The position numbers and the translations under genes are program-made. Shown piece after piece: positions 8,564 through 16,020 of a stretch of 49,447 bases of DNA. The stretch comes from Flavobacterium sp. MFBS3-15 (GTDB lineage Bacteria > Bacteroidota > Bacteroidia > Flavobacteriales > Flavobacteriaceae): the NCBI RefSeq assembly GCF_026107645.2, contig NZ_JAPCHV010000023.1:1-49447 (forward strand), given 5' to 3'. Below the pieces are notes generated by a model, which did not search any database, was not told where the DNA came from, and saw only the letters and a program-made list of their open reading frames with translations. Position 1 is the first letter of the stretch, and every line of letters begins with the position of its first letter.

Positions 8564-9604
8564 TTATCCGTCTGCATTTTCATCGGCCAATTCTGCCGGG
8601 GTTTTCGTTTTGGCATCGTCTTCATCGCCTTCGTACTGGGTATGTTCGGTGCGGGCATCATAACCCTGCTCACGCAGGTAAGCCGAAAAAATATCGCTGT
8701 AGCCGTGCGTGCAGATGATCTTCTCAGCGCCTGTAGCTTTTATACTCTCGAGCAGTCCCTGGAAATCGCAATGGTCACTCATCACAAAGCCTCTATCAAT
8801 TGCCCTCCTGCGCCTTGCTCCACGAAATGCCATCCACCCACTGGCTGAACCGGTAACATAGGGTGTCATTTTCCGTATCCAGATACTGCCGTGAGCACTT
8901 GGCGGGGCAAGAACAATACTGCCTGCAAAGTCTTCTTTCTTGATAAGGCTGGTCACGCGTGTGGTTTCCGGAAAGTCAACCATGGTGCGGAGGACTTCCG
9001 TCATGTTCTCCACCGCCCCGTGAGTGTAGATGCGTCCAATTGACGGGTCGAGGTACTTTAATAACCGCTGTGCTTTACCCAAGGTATAGCCAAACAATAT
9101 CGAGGTGCGCCCGTCGGCTTTGTTCTGAGCCCACCAGTTGTTCACATCAGTCATTACCTCATCCTGAGGTGTCCATTTAAAGGCAGGCAGCCCAAAGGTG
9201 TTTTCTGTAATGAATGTATGGCACTTTACTACCTCATAAGGGGTGGAAATGCCATCATCTTCGGTTTTATAGTCTCCCGTAAAAACCCATATCTCACCTT
9301 TATGCTCTACCCGGATCTGCGCGCTGCCGATGATATGACCCGCAGGGTGAAAGGAGAACTTTACTCCATTGATGGTAAAAGTCTCGTTCCAGTCCTTGCC
9401 CGTCACCACGATGTCACCAAGGCGGTGCTTGATGATAGGCACGTTCATGTGATGGGTTATGTATTGCTTGTGCCCCCAGCGCGAGTGGTCGCTATGGCCA
9501 TGGGTAATTAGGGCATTGTCCACTGGCCGCCAGGGATCTAGGTACACGTTGGCCTGCGCACAGTAAATACCTTTGTCGTTGAAAGCCAAAAGGGGTTGTT
9601 TCAT
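8564..9604 (-). CDS. Ligase-associated MBL-fold DNA exonuclease
   Basis: The 346-residue protein is a metallo-beta-lactamase/beta-CASP nuclease of the CPSF/SNM1 kind. The metal motif HGHSDH lies at 35-40, the second His in HPAGHIIGS near 87, FTGDYK near 109, and SDHCDFQGL near 276 towards the C-terminus. The family (TIGR04122) is found with a DEXH helicase, ATP ligase and PdeM, as here, and is thought to trim DNA ends. It is the first gene of the four-gene operon and the ligase start abuts its stop. The C-terminus is acidic (EGDEDDAKTK). A TAACTTTA at 9624-9631 on the minus strand may be its -7 element. Confidence 0.93.
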   Translation of the reverse strand: MKQPLLAFNDKGIYCAQANVYLDPWRPVDNALITHGHSDHSRWGHKQYITHHMNVPIIKHRLGDIVVTGKDWNETFTINGVKFSFHPAGHIIGSAQIRVEHKGEIWVFTGDYKTEDDGISTPYEVVKCHTFITENTFGLPAFKWTPQDEVMTDVNNWWAQNKADGRTSILFGYTLGKAQRLLKYLDPSIGRIYTHGAVENMTEVLRTMVDFPETTRVTSLIKKEDFAGSIVLAPPSAHGSIWIRKMTPYVTGSASGWMAFRGARRRRAIDRGFVMSDHCDFQGLLESIKATGAEKIICTHGYSDIFSAYLREQGYDARTEHTQYEGDEDDAKTKTPAELADENADG

Positions 9605-9746
9605 AGTTTCGTTGCCAGACTTATAAAGTTACGAAGTGTTGGCATTTGGCGTAGCGGGATTGACGGAAGTTTAACTTTTGTCTACCCGTTACCTATGCAA
9701 AAACGAGGGTTACCGCCATAACAGTCGCCATTAATTTCCAAGTCAC

Positions 9747-9754
9747 TATCTTTG
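9747..9754 (+). promoter_or_regulatory. Putative -7 element TATCTTTG
   Basis: TATCTTTG is an exact TAnnTTTG match 17 bp before the ATG at 9772. No clear TTTG is seen 17-19 bp further upstream. Confidence 0.45.
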
Positions 9755-9771
9755 CCGCTTAAACATTTGAA

Positions 9772-10128
9772 ATGTCAAGAGACGAACAACTGAAAGAACG
9801 CTGGGAGCAGCTTGTCACAATATTATCTGACCGTTTTGCCGATGGCGACACCCTGGACCTCGATGCCATCATTTACCTAATCGGTGTGCAGGAACTGGGC
9901 AAATTCAACCGTAAATTCAAAAAGGATGAAAAGCTGAACCTTATGCACATTGCCATATGTCGCCTATTGGAGCCTTACGGCTACTATGAGTTTGATTTTT
10001 TTGATGAGGACGGATGGCCTCACTACACTGTTAAGGAAGAATTGCCACCGTTGAAGGCCGGTGAGCAGAGCATCCTGATGAAAGGCGCAATAGTGGATTA
10101 TTTTTTGGAAAAAGGCCTTATCAAATAA
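9772..10128 (+). CDS. Conserved hypothetical protein, 118 aa
   Basis: A small soluble acidic protein with no signal peptide or membrane segment. Its first half is predicted helical (LKERWEQLVTILSDRF, then DLDAIIYLIGVQELG), and an aromatic acidic patch (GYYEFDFFDEDGWPHY) lies near residue 84. I recognise no domain with a known role. It resembles uncharacterised housekeeping-type proteins seen in flavobacteria, which is a recollection not checked here. It has its own promoter-like element and a strong terminator directly after the stop, so it looks like a single-gene unit between the repair cluster and pheS. Confidence 0.85.
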   Translation: MSRDEQLKERWEQLVTILSDRFADGDTLDLDAIIYLIGVQELGKFNRKFKKDEKLNLMHIAICRLLEPYGYYEFDFFDEDGWPHYTVKEELPPLKAGEQSILMKGAIVDYFLEKGLIK

Positions 10129-10160
10129 AAAACCTGTGCCGATAGAGTAGCACAGGTTTT
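10129..10160 (+). terminator. Rho-independent terminator
   Basis: Perfect 11-bp arms at 10129-10139 and 10150-10160 (core ACCTGTGC/GCACAGGT) around a 10-nt loop, overlapping the stop codon of the 118-residue protein gene and ending in TTTT. Confidence 0.8.
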
Positions 10161-10323
10161 ACCAACTTAAAACCAAACCAATTTCTGACGAAGGTCATAC
10201 AGCTATAACGGCATTGTAGCGCACGTATTTAAAAATTGAGGTGAAGTATCGAATTTTAGCGGTGAAAGGAAAACGCCCGCTCAATTAAAATATGAAAATA
10301 CTTCCGATTAGCGGCTAAATCAC

Positions 10324-10331
10324 TAAATTTG
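10324..10331 (+). promoter_or_regulatory. Putative pheS -7 element TAAATTTG
   Basis: TAAATTTG fits TAnnTTTG exactly and lies 21 bp before the chosen pheS start. TTCC lies about 18 bp upstream as a poor -33 element. Confidence 0.5.
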
Positions 10332-10352
10332 CGCACTTACCATAGTACACCA

Positions 10353-11372
10353 ATGATTGACAAGATAAAAGGCTACATAGCCGAAGCAGAAGCATTTAAA
10401 GCACAAACCAAAGACGAACTCGAAGCTTTCAGGATAAAATTCCTGGGTAAAAAAGGCATCCTGAATGACTTTTTGGCCGAGTTCAAGAATGTGCCAAACG
10501 ACATGAAAAAGGAATTCGGGCAGGTAATCAACAGCCTGAAGAATGCCGCGCAGGATAAGGTAGCCGCCATTCAGGAGGAAATGGAAAGCAAGGAGCAAAG
10601 TACAAGCCTTTACGGCGACCTTACACGCCCCGGAGAGCCATTCCAGGTCGGTTCGCGCCACCCTATATCTATTGTAAAAAACCAGATTATCGATATCTTT
10701 TCGAACATCGGCTTCAATGTTTCCGAAGGTCCGGAAATCGAGGACGACTGGCATAACTTTACCGCACTTAACCTTCCGGAGTACCATCCGGCCAGGGACA
10801 TGCAGGATACCTTCTTTATCCAGACCAATCCGGACGTGCTGCTGCGTACGCATACCTCATCGGTACAGGTGCGATACATGGAAAACAATAAGCCCCCTAT
10901 CCGTACCATTTCACCGGGAAGGGTATTCCGCAACGAGGCCATATCATCGCGCTCCCACTGCATCTTCCACCAGGTGGAGGGGCTTTACATCGATAAGGAC
11001 GTTTCATTTGCCGACCTGAAGCAAACCCTGCTGTACTTCACCAAAGAGATGTTCGGCAAGAGCAAGATACGCCTTCGCCCATCGTACTTCCCATTCACAG
11101 AGCCAAGCGCTGAGGTCGATATTTACTGGGGTTTGAAGACCGAGATCGACTACCGCATTACCAAAGGGACCGGCTGGCTCGAGATTATGGGCTGCGGCAT
11201 GGTGGATCCCAATGTGTTAAAAAACTGCGGAATCGATGCGTCAAAATACAACGGATTTGCATTCGGGATGGGTATCGAGCGCATCGCCATGCTCCTGTAC
11301 CAAATTAGCGACATCCGTATGTTCTATGAGAATGACGTGAGGTTTTTAGAGCAATTTAAGGCGACAATATAG
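10353..11372 (+). CDS. pheS: Phenylalanine-tRNA ligase alpha subunit
   Basis: The 339-residue class II aminoacyl-tRNA synthetase subunit has an N-terminal coiled-coil arm (about 1-85), which binds tRNA. The catalytic core follows, with class II motif 1 around HPISIVKNQIIDIF, motif 2 in FHQVEGLYIDKDVSF and motif 3 in GFAFGMGIERIAML near the C-terminus. It joins PheT to charge tRNA-Phe. The frame opens at 10329, but the ATG at 10353 (MIDKIKGYI) is the usual PheS start and lies after the promoter element. No pheT is adjacent, so the two subunits are encoded apart, as is common in Bacteroidetes. Confidence 0.97.
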   Translation: MIDKIKGYIAEAEAFKAQTKDELEAFRIKFLGKKGILNDFLAEFKNVPNDMKKEFGQVINSLKNAAQDKVAAIQEEMESKEQSTSLYGDLTRPGEPFQVGSRHPISIVKNQIIDIFSNIGFNVSEGPEIEDDWHNFTALNLPEYHPARDMQDTFFIQTNPDVLLRTHTSSVQVRYMENNKPPIRTISPGRVFRNEAISSRSHCIFHQVEGLYIDKDVSFADLKQTLLYFTKEMFGKSKIRLRPSYFPFTEPSAEVDIYWGLKTEIDYRITKGTGWLEIMGCGMVDPNVLKNCGIDASKYNGFAFGMGIERIAMLLYQISDIRMFYENDVRFLEQFKATI

Positions 11373-11492
11373 TACGCCTAACACTACTTTATGGTACCCA
11401 TAGGATGATTTAAGATACCCTTGAAGGGGAATTTTAGGTAGCAATACATCTCCCCGCGCTTTTGACTCAAATGTGACGGTGTCTTCAGCATG

Positions 11493-11942
11493 TTATTCCA
11501 CCCTTTTGAGGAGGTAGTTTTCCTGTGGGGCACCCTGTTCGGGGTCGCCAAACTTATCCAGCTTTTTGAGCATGCCATCGCCGACGAGAAATTTGAGGTG
11601 GTCGCCTTCCGCGTCGAGGGTAATGGTGCTTTTGGCCGTGTCGAAATGGTACGTGCCGTTGAACACCCGCGGCTTGTCTTCCTGCCCCAGTGCCTGCGAG
11701 GCTAACGTATAAGTGCTGTCGCTGCGCACCTCGATTTCAGTTTTCAGTCCGTCGCAGTCCTTCCAGCAAGGGAGGGTGCCGGCGTACTTGCCCATCCAGG
11801 TGCTTTGCGGCTTTACGGCAGGCATCGCAGTTCGGGTTGTGTCGAGCGCTGTTGTATCTTGTGTACTTGTTGCTTTTTCGCCATCTTTGCAGCCGATAAC
11901 CATAACGGCGGCAGCGAGGCACAGTAGTAGCATGCTTTTCAT
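11493..11942 (-). CDS. NlpE-like lipoprotein (copper resistance / envelope stress family)
   Basis: The 149-residue protein begins with a lipoprotein signal ending in the lipobox VIGC (Cys18), then a Thr-rich linker. The NlpE N-terminal signature GTLPCWKDCDGLKTEIEV follows at about 55-72, with strands continuing to FNGTYHF. In NlpE the pattern is usually CxxC. Here the two Cys (59 and 63) are spaced CxxxC, one residue wider, which may change metal or disulfide chemistry. E. coli NlpE senses copper and surface contact through Cpx; no Cpx genes are in this window, so only the fold is inferred. The upstream in-frame extension to 11981 is rejected because the signal peptide starts at the ATG at 11942. 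Confidence 0.85.
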   Translation of the reverse strand: MKSMLLLCLAAAVMVIGCKDGEKATSTQDTTALDTTRTAMPAVKPQSTWMGKYAGTLPCWKDCDGLKTEIEVRSDSTYTLASQALGQEDKPRVFNGTYHFDTAKSTITLDAEGDHLKFLVGDGMLKKLDKFGDPEQGAPQENYLLKRVE

Positions 11943-11997
11943 GGTAGTATTTTTACTAAAGGTACTAAACGCCCCGGGCATCCTATCTTAAAGAAAT

Positions 11998-12402
11998 ATG
12001 AAAAAAGACATCATCATCCCGATAGTGGAAAACGTATATATGGCGGCAGTGCAGGAGTGGAACGACGACTTCATGCAGAAAACCTGGTATGCCTACCTGG
12101 TTAACGACAGCGACCATACCCTCGAAAACGGCATTGTGGTTTCGTCGGCGGAGGGTGTGATTGACGGCGAGCCCCGCAAAACCTCCATGCTGCGCCACGT
12201 GTTTCAGGAAGTGCCGCCCGTATCGGCGGTAAAGATCGAAATGATCGAGGACAGCGTAATGGTGCTCGACAACCGGTTTATGGTGACCTTCTTTATCGGG
12301 AATACGCTGTATGACAAAACCTATGTATTCAAAGCGAATACCATCAGCGAGGACAATACGGAGGAAGTGCCGGTGTTGTTTAAGGATGGGGTGATGGTTT
12401 AG
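11998..12402 (+). CDS. Conserved hypothetical protein, 134 aa
   Basis: A soluble, acidic, beta-rich protein with no signal or membrane segment. The recognisable stretches are WNDDFMQKTWYAYLVNDSD near residue 21 and DNRFMVTFFIGNTLYDKTYVF (quoted in parts: DNRFMVTFFIGN, TLYDKTYVF) near 91. The spacing of strands suggests a small all-beta fold, but I cannot name the family. It is divergent from the NlpE-like gene with 55 bp between starts, so a shared control region is possible. Codon use is like its neighbours. Confidence 0.8.
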   Translation: MKKDIIIPIVENVYMAAVQEWNDDFMQKTWYAYLVNDSDHTLENGIVVSSAEGVIDGEPRKTSMLRHVFQEVPPVSAVKIEMIEDSVMVLDNRFMVTFFIGNTLYDKTYVFKANTISEDNTEEVPVLFKDGVMV

Positions 12403-12565
12403 AACGGCCTCTTCCTAACCCTCTTAGGTCGCTTCGTCATTCTTCCTCGTGATGACAGGGGAACTGTTGCGTGCCGACAGCCCGTAGCTAACTCATTCAC
12501 TAATTCAGCCTGGGTTGTACGCTCCTATTGGCAACCCTGAACCCAAAACCCTGAACTCCAAACCA

Positions 12566-12778
12566 TCAAAGCTCCGGATGCTCCAGCAGGTAATCCTTGA
12601 GCATTTCGTCGAGGGTCTGGTAGTATTTGGCCAGGTCTTCTGTTCCTACATGCGGATGCTCCAGTGACGGCAGCGTTTCCTGCACCTCGCCCAAATATTT
12701 GGACAGCTCGGGGTATTTTTCCTGTATCAGTACCGTAATCTTCAAAATCTTATCGGTGAGTTCCTGCCGGGTTTCCAT
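12566..12778 (-). CDS. Small conserved hypothetical protein, 70 aa
   Basis: A helical, acidic protein of 70 residues beginning METRQELTDKIL and ending LLEHPEL. It has no signal peptide and no Cys. The frame is open to 12841, but the extra 21 residues are unlike a coding extension and the ATG at 12778 gives a compact helical protein. It appears to be three helices, with a short loop HPHVGTEDLA near residue 41. Function is unknown. It follows the AT-rich nuclease-helicase gene on the same strand after 154 bp, but its higher G+C suggests it belongs to the backbone rather than to that islet. Confidence 0.7.
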   Translation of the reverse strand: METRQELTDKILKITVLIQEKYPELSKYLGEVQETLPSLEHPHVGTEDLAKYYQTLDEMLKDYLLEHPEL

Positions 12779-12932
12779 AGTGTTGCGGTTTAAGGTAAAG
12801 GTAGGGAAAAATCCGGTTGCGTGTTTTTGTACACTGTGCACTAATTTTTATTCTCTTATAAAATCATATGTGTCCTTGACTCTGATTTCGTCTCATTTTT
12901 GGCGACAAAATGTTTAAAGAATGTAGGTGTAC

Positions 12933-14912
12933 CTAAATTTCCACGATTCCTATACTTTTAAAGAAATCAAAAGTCCCATCATACATATATTTAGGACGTG
13001 TTATGTCTTCATCATTCCCCTGAGGAATATAAATCACCATGCCTTGCCTTGCTCTTGTAAGAAGAACACGATAAGAGTTTATAAGATACTTAACCTTATT
13101 TTGATCGGAGACATTTTGCCATTTAGTACCTTTAAACTTTTTATAATTCCATTTATTGCAATTATAAAACAGATCACCGTCCCAAGCCACACAAGTCCAG
13201 TCAAGTTCTAATCCTTGAACATCAAATTCAGTAGCAACTTCTTCAAGAAAGTATGATGACCTAATATCGTTTTTCTCATTTAGAAACCAATCAGGTGCTT
13301 TAATTTTTGCTTTGACATTCAGTCCAAAAGGCCTCAATCTGATCGCTCCTGATGATGCAACTATACCACATCTCTCCGGACCTTTAGTTTTCTCAAGAAG
13401 CCACTTCTTTGCAATCTGTAAATCTCTGGTAATATAAATAGGATAATTTTCCTTTATAAACTTGAAGTAAATATCCCTTGCCCCATTTATATTATTGTCA
13501 ATAATTTCTTGAATGAAAATTGACAACTGAGCACTCCTAAATGACCTTAGTGAAACAGACAAGTGCAAGTCAGATTTAGGGACGGCATCTTTCTCTTCTA
13601 AAATAGTCAGAGAGTTTTCGTCTTTAATATAATTTGAATCATCCGTTATTTCAGAAGAATAATATATATCCCAATCTTGATAATTATTTGCAAATGGTTT
13701 TATCCATTCTTCCAAACCAGCCTCTCCTGTATTTATTTCTTGCCCTCCCCCAATCAGACAAATAATTGTACACCAATTGTTATGCCTATTCATTACTTCT
13801 ATCAAAAATTCTGGTTCAGATTTATTGAAGTCTGGAATTCCTTTATTCCTTTGCATGAATTTAGACGCTTGCTCTAACGTCCAGGCTCGTTGCGCTTCAT
13901 CGAAAATCGTAACTTTCTCAATAGGAGGTTTTGTGTCTTTTAAAGAGGCATCTCTGAAATGATGAATATTTTGAATAAAAGACGTAACATGTGAAGATGC
14001 AACCTTTTTAGTTATAGGAACTTTATTTTCTTTTGACGTTTTTACTTTGTCACGACTTAAGGCTTCTCTCAATACATCTACCAAAGGACCATTACCCGAA
14101 AGAAATACAGCATGCTCTTCAGCCTCATAATTTGAGCGTAAATTAGCAATATTTAGTCCTGCTAATGTTTTTCCAGCGCCAGGAACACCCGTAACAAAGC
14201 AAATAGATTTCTTGTTATTTGCTTTAGAATAATCAATGATTTGAGAAATACATTCTGATGTTGCTGACAAATTTTTAGCCCCTGCATCATTTCTGGATAT
14301 CTCTTCAACATTATGCATCTTATATAAAGCTGTTGCAGCTTCTATGATGGTTGGAGTCGGCTTATATATAGAATTTTCCCATTCCTCCACATCTATCTTC
14401 TCGCAGCCTTTAAACCTGGCTAACGTCTCGACAATAATCTGTTTTAAAGAATCTGCATTTGAGCATAAGGTCTCATAAACATTGTCAAAGCTTAAAGTGT
14501 AGGAATTTTGACATATTGGCCCCTTATCCGCAACTAAAATTGGAATAATAACTTTATTATGGCTTCCCTCATGGAAGTTATTCATATCTAACGAATAATC
14601 GAAAGTTTGATCTTTTGCATGTTTATCGTATACCTTTGACCCTATTTTAAACTCTATGATAAATATACAATTATCAATAATGATAATGTTATCGACCCTT
14701 TTCCCCATACGTGGAATGGTGAACTCAAAATAAACTTTTCCTTTAAAACCTTCAATTTGGCCTTTGAGTAATTGGATTTGTTGCTTCCAAGCATTGGACT
14801 GCTGCTTGACTAAATTGTTTAAATCATACTGACCGGCAATCTTACCATAAACACTATCGGTATCTTCTAAAATAAAATTTGCGATAGAAGATGAATAATA
14901 AGCCCTATTCAT
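12933..14912 (-). CDS. Predicted nuclease-helicase (PD-(D/E)XK plus DUF2075-type SF1 ATPase)
   Basis: The 659-residue protein has two parts. Residues about 55-110 look like a PD-(D/E)XK nuclease core, with Glu63, Asp74 in KRVDNIIII, Glu87-x-Lys89 in IIEFKIG, and a following QTFDYSLD motif. Residues about 235-655 are a superfamily 1-like ATPase of the DUF2075 group: Walker A GVPGAGKT at 242-249, Walker B IFDEAQRAW at 336-344, a motif V-like EFDVQGLELD, and a motif VI-like SYRVLLTRARQG near the C-terminus. Its start overlaps the end of the upstream small HTH gene by 8 bp, so the two are co-translated. Its G+C is visibly lower than in the flanking genes, which suggests transfer. A role in cutting foreign DNA is inference. 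Confidence 0.85.
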   Translation of the reverse strand: MNRAYYSSSIANFILEDTDSVYGKIAGQYDLNNLVKQQSNAWKQQIQLLKGQIEGFKGKVYFEFTIPRMGKRVDNIIIIDNCIFIIEFKIGSKVYDKHAKDQTFDYSLDMNNFHEGSHNKVIIPILVADKGPICQNSYTLSFDNVYETLCSNADSLKQIIVETLARFKGCEKIDVEEWENSIYKPTPTIIEAATALYKMHNVEEISRNDAGAKNLSATSECISQIIDYSKANNKKSICFVTGVPGAGKTLAGLNIANLRSNYEAEEHAVFLSGNGPLVDVLREALSRDKVKTSKENKVPITKKVASSHVTSFIQNIHHFRDASLKDTKPPIEKVTIFDEAQRAWTLEQASKFMQRNKGIPDFNKSEPEFLIEVMNRHNNWCTIICLIGGGQEINTGEAGLEEWIKPFANNYQDWDIYYSSEITDDSNYIKDENSLTILEEKDAVPKSDLHLSVSLRSFRSAQLSIFIQEIIDNNINGARDIYFKFIKENYPIYITRDLQIAKKWLLEKTKGPERCGIVASSGAIRLRPFGLNVKAKIKAPDWFLNEKNDIRSSYFLEEVATEFDVQGLELDWTCVAWDGDLFYNCNKWNYKKFKGTKWQNVSDQNKVKYLINSYRVLLTRARQGMVIYIPQGNDEDITRPKYMYDGTFDFFKSIGIVEI

Positions 14913-15111
14913 CGAATAAGTCTTTTATTTTTACCTCTAATGCTTTTGCCAACTTCTCAACGACTTCAATAGACACATTTCGCTCACCCTTTTCAATTGT
15001 CGGCAAATATGTTCTATCTATTTCTGCTAAATTAGCAAGCCTTTCTTGTGAAAGTCCTTTAGACTTTCGCAGCTCTTTTATTTTAAGTCCAAACTTTTGC
15101 TTGATATCCAT
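14905..15111 (-). CDS. Small XRE/Cro-family HTH protein, restriction controller (C-protein) like
   Basis: The 68-residue protein is almost entirely one HTH_3 domain. KIKELRKSKGLSQERLANLA forms helices 1-2, DRTYLPTIEKGERNVS contains the recognition helix, and LAKALEVKIKDLF closes the bundle. DRTYxxxIE followed by RN is the pattern I associate with controller (C) proteins of restriction-modification systems, such as C.BclI and C.AhdI, which autoregulate through GACT/AGTC C-boxes. A dyad of that type lies 24 bp upstream of its start. It overlaps the nuclease-helicase gene by 8 bp, which fits timed expression of a toxic nuclease. No methyltransferase is present, so the controller role is inference. 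Confidence 0.85.
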   Translation of the reverse strand: MDIKQKFGLKIKELRKSKGLSQERLANLAEIDRTYLPTIEKGERNVSIEVVEKLAKALEVKIKDLFDE

Positions 15112-15134
15112 AAAGACAAAAGTTCATAAATGCA

Positions 15135-15159
15135 GACTATAAAACAACGGAGTATAGTC
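15135..15159. promoter_or_regulatory. C-box-like dyad between HTH gene and small divergent gene
   Basis: GACTATA at 15135-15141 and TATAGTC at 15153-15159 form a perfect 7-bp dyad with an 11-bp spacer, 25 bp in all. The outer GACT and AGTC and the total length resemble known C-protein operators. It lies 24-48 bp before the HTH start and covers the expected -33 region of the divergent gene. Confidence 0.6.
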
Positions 15160-15169
15160 GGGTTTTTAG

Positions 15170-15177
15170 TACATTTG
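15170..15177 (+). promoter_or_regulatory. Putative -7 element TACATTTG
   Basis: TACATTTG is an exact TAnnTTTG match 18 bp before the ATG at 15196. The matching -33 region falls inside the C-box-like dyad, so the dyad could repress this promoter as well. Confidence 0.5.
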
Positions 15178-15195
15178 AAATCTATTTATTTAAAA

Positions 15196-15498
15196 ATGAA
15201 CATCAAACTAAATTACCTCTATCGTGATGCAAGCAATTATAAAAACTATGGTAGCGTGGTGTTTTCTAACTCCAATCATGTTTCATTGCGCAGCATTGAG
15301 AGTGCGATAAGGCAAAACCTGATAGATAGTGAATATTTTGTTGCGGAAATATGGCAGTTGCCATCGTTATTTTTTTCAGAACAAAATAAAGATGATCATA
15401 TTTGGCACGAATATGAAAGTGTGGAGTTCACTTATGATAATGTAAACTTCATCCCAATAGAAGATTTCCTTATGAGACTTATGGTGAAATTAAATTAG
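15196..15498 (+). CDS. Small protein of unknown function, 100 aa, divergent from HTH gene
   Basis: A 100-residue protein starting MNIKLNYLYRDASNYKNYGS and continuing with VVFSN near residue 21 and an acidic, aromatic second half (HIWHEYESVEF near 68). I recall similar small NYLYRDxxNYKN proteins scattered near HTH and accessory genes, but have not verified this and know no function. The frame opens at 15130; the ATG at 15196 is preferred because it begins at the conserved-looking part and follows the TACATTTG element. Its low G+C and the shared dyad with the HTH gene suggest that it belongs to the same islet. Confidence 0.7.
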   Translation: MNIKLNYLYRDASNYKNYGSVVFSNSNHVSLRSIESAIRQNLIDSEYFVAEIWQLPSLFFSEQNKDDHIWHEYESVEFTYDNVNFIPIEDFLMRLMVKLN

Positions 15499-15507
15499 AG
15501 GGGTACA

Positions 15508-15744
15508 TTACATCCCCACCCTCATCTTATTAGCGGCAAACGCTTCGATGGCCGTAGTATAGTCGGTATCATCCCAGTCGGTTTCCTCATGGATGGCTTC
15601 AAATTCCTTGCCCCATCGGATGATTTCGGCAATGTCTTCCCTGGAATCCCCGGAGCAAAAACCCTTTTGCCCGGCAATGAAGGCAATATCGGCAATTGCC
15701 TCAAATAATTTAACCTCTTCTACGGTGTGGTGTAAAGAATGCAT
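15508..15744 (-). CDS. Conserved hypothetical protein, 78 aa
   Basis: A small helical protein beginning MHSLHHTVEEVKLFEAIADI, with KGFCSGDSREDIAEIIRWGKEF (parts: KGFCSGDSREDI, IIRWGKEF) in the middle and DWDDTDYTTAIEAFAANK near the end. It has one Cys, no signal and no membrane segment. The first 21 residues of the longer open frame are basic and atypical, so the ATG at 15744 is chosen. It is convergent with the 100-residue gene, 9 bp from its stop, and its G+C is back at the backbone level. Function unknown. Confidence 0.75.
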   Translation of the reverse strand: MHSLHHTVEEVKLFEAIADIAFIAGQKGFCSGDSREDIAEIIRWGKEFEAIHEETDWDDTDYTTAIEAFAANKMRVGM

Positions 15745-15879
15745 GTGTCTGTTTTTTTGATTGATGACTACAATGTTATAAAATTTTTCAATACAATCCT
15801 TTAACACTACATTAACTTATCAACTATTTATGCTTGCATAGTTTCCTACAAAACAGCGTGGTTACAGGAGAAAACGCAG

Positions 15880-16016
15880 TAATTCACGGCAATCGGTGAT
15901 AATTCACAAATTGCGGGCGATAAATGCGATATGATTTTGAATAAGCCTTAAAAGTTAAGGGGCTAAATAATTAATATCTATTTAATTTTTATTTTTACCC
16001 CTGAAAAAATACAGGG
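15880..16016. promoter_or_regulatory. amt upstream region with direct and inverted repeats
   Basis: Two TAATTCAC direct repeats (15880-15887, 15900-15907) are exactly 20 bp apart. A palindrome CCTTAA-AAG-TTAAGG lies at 15946-15960. CCCTG (15999-16003) pairs with CAGGG (16012-16016) just before the amt ATG. All are candidates for nitrogen control, inferred from position only. No clear TAnnTTTG was found. Confidence 0.35.
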
Positions 16017-16020
16017 TATC

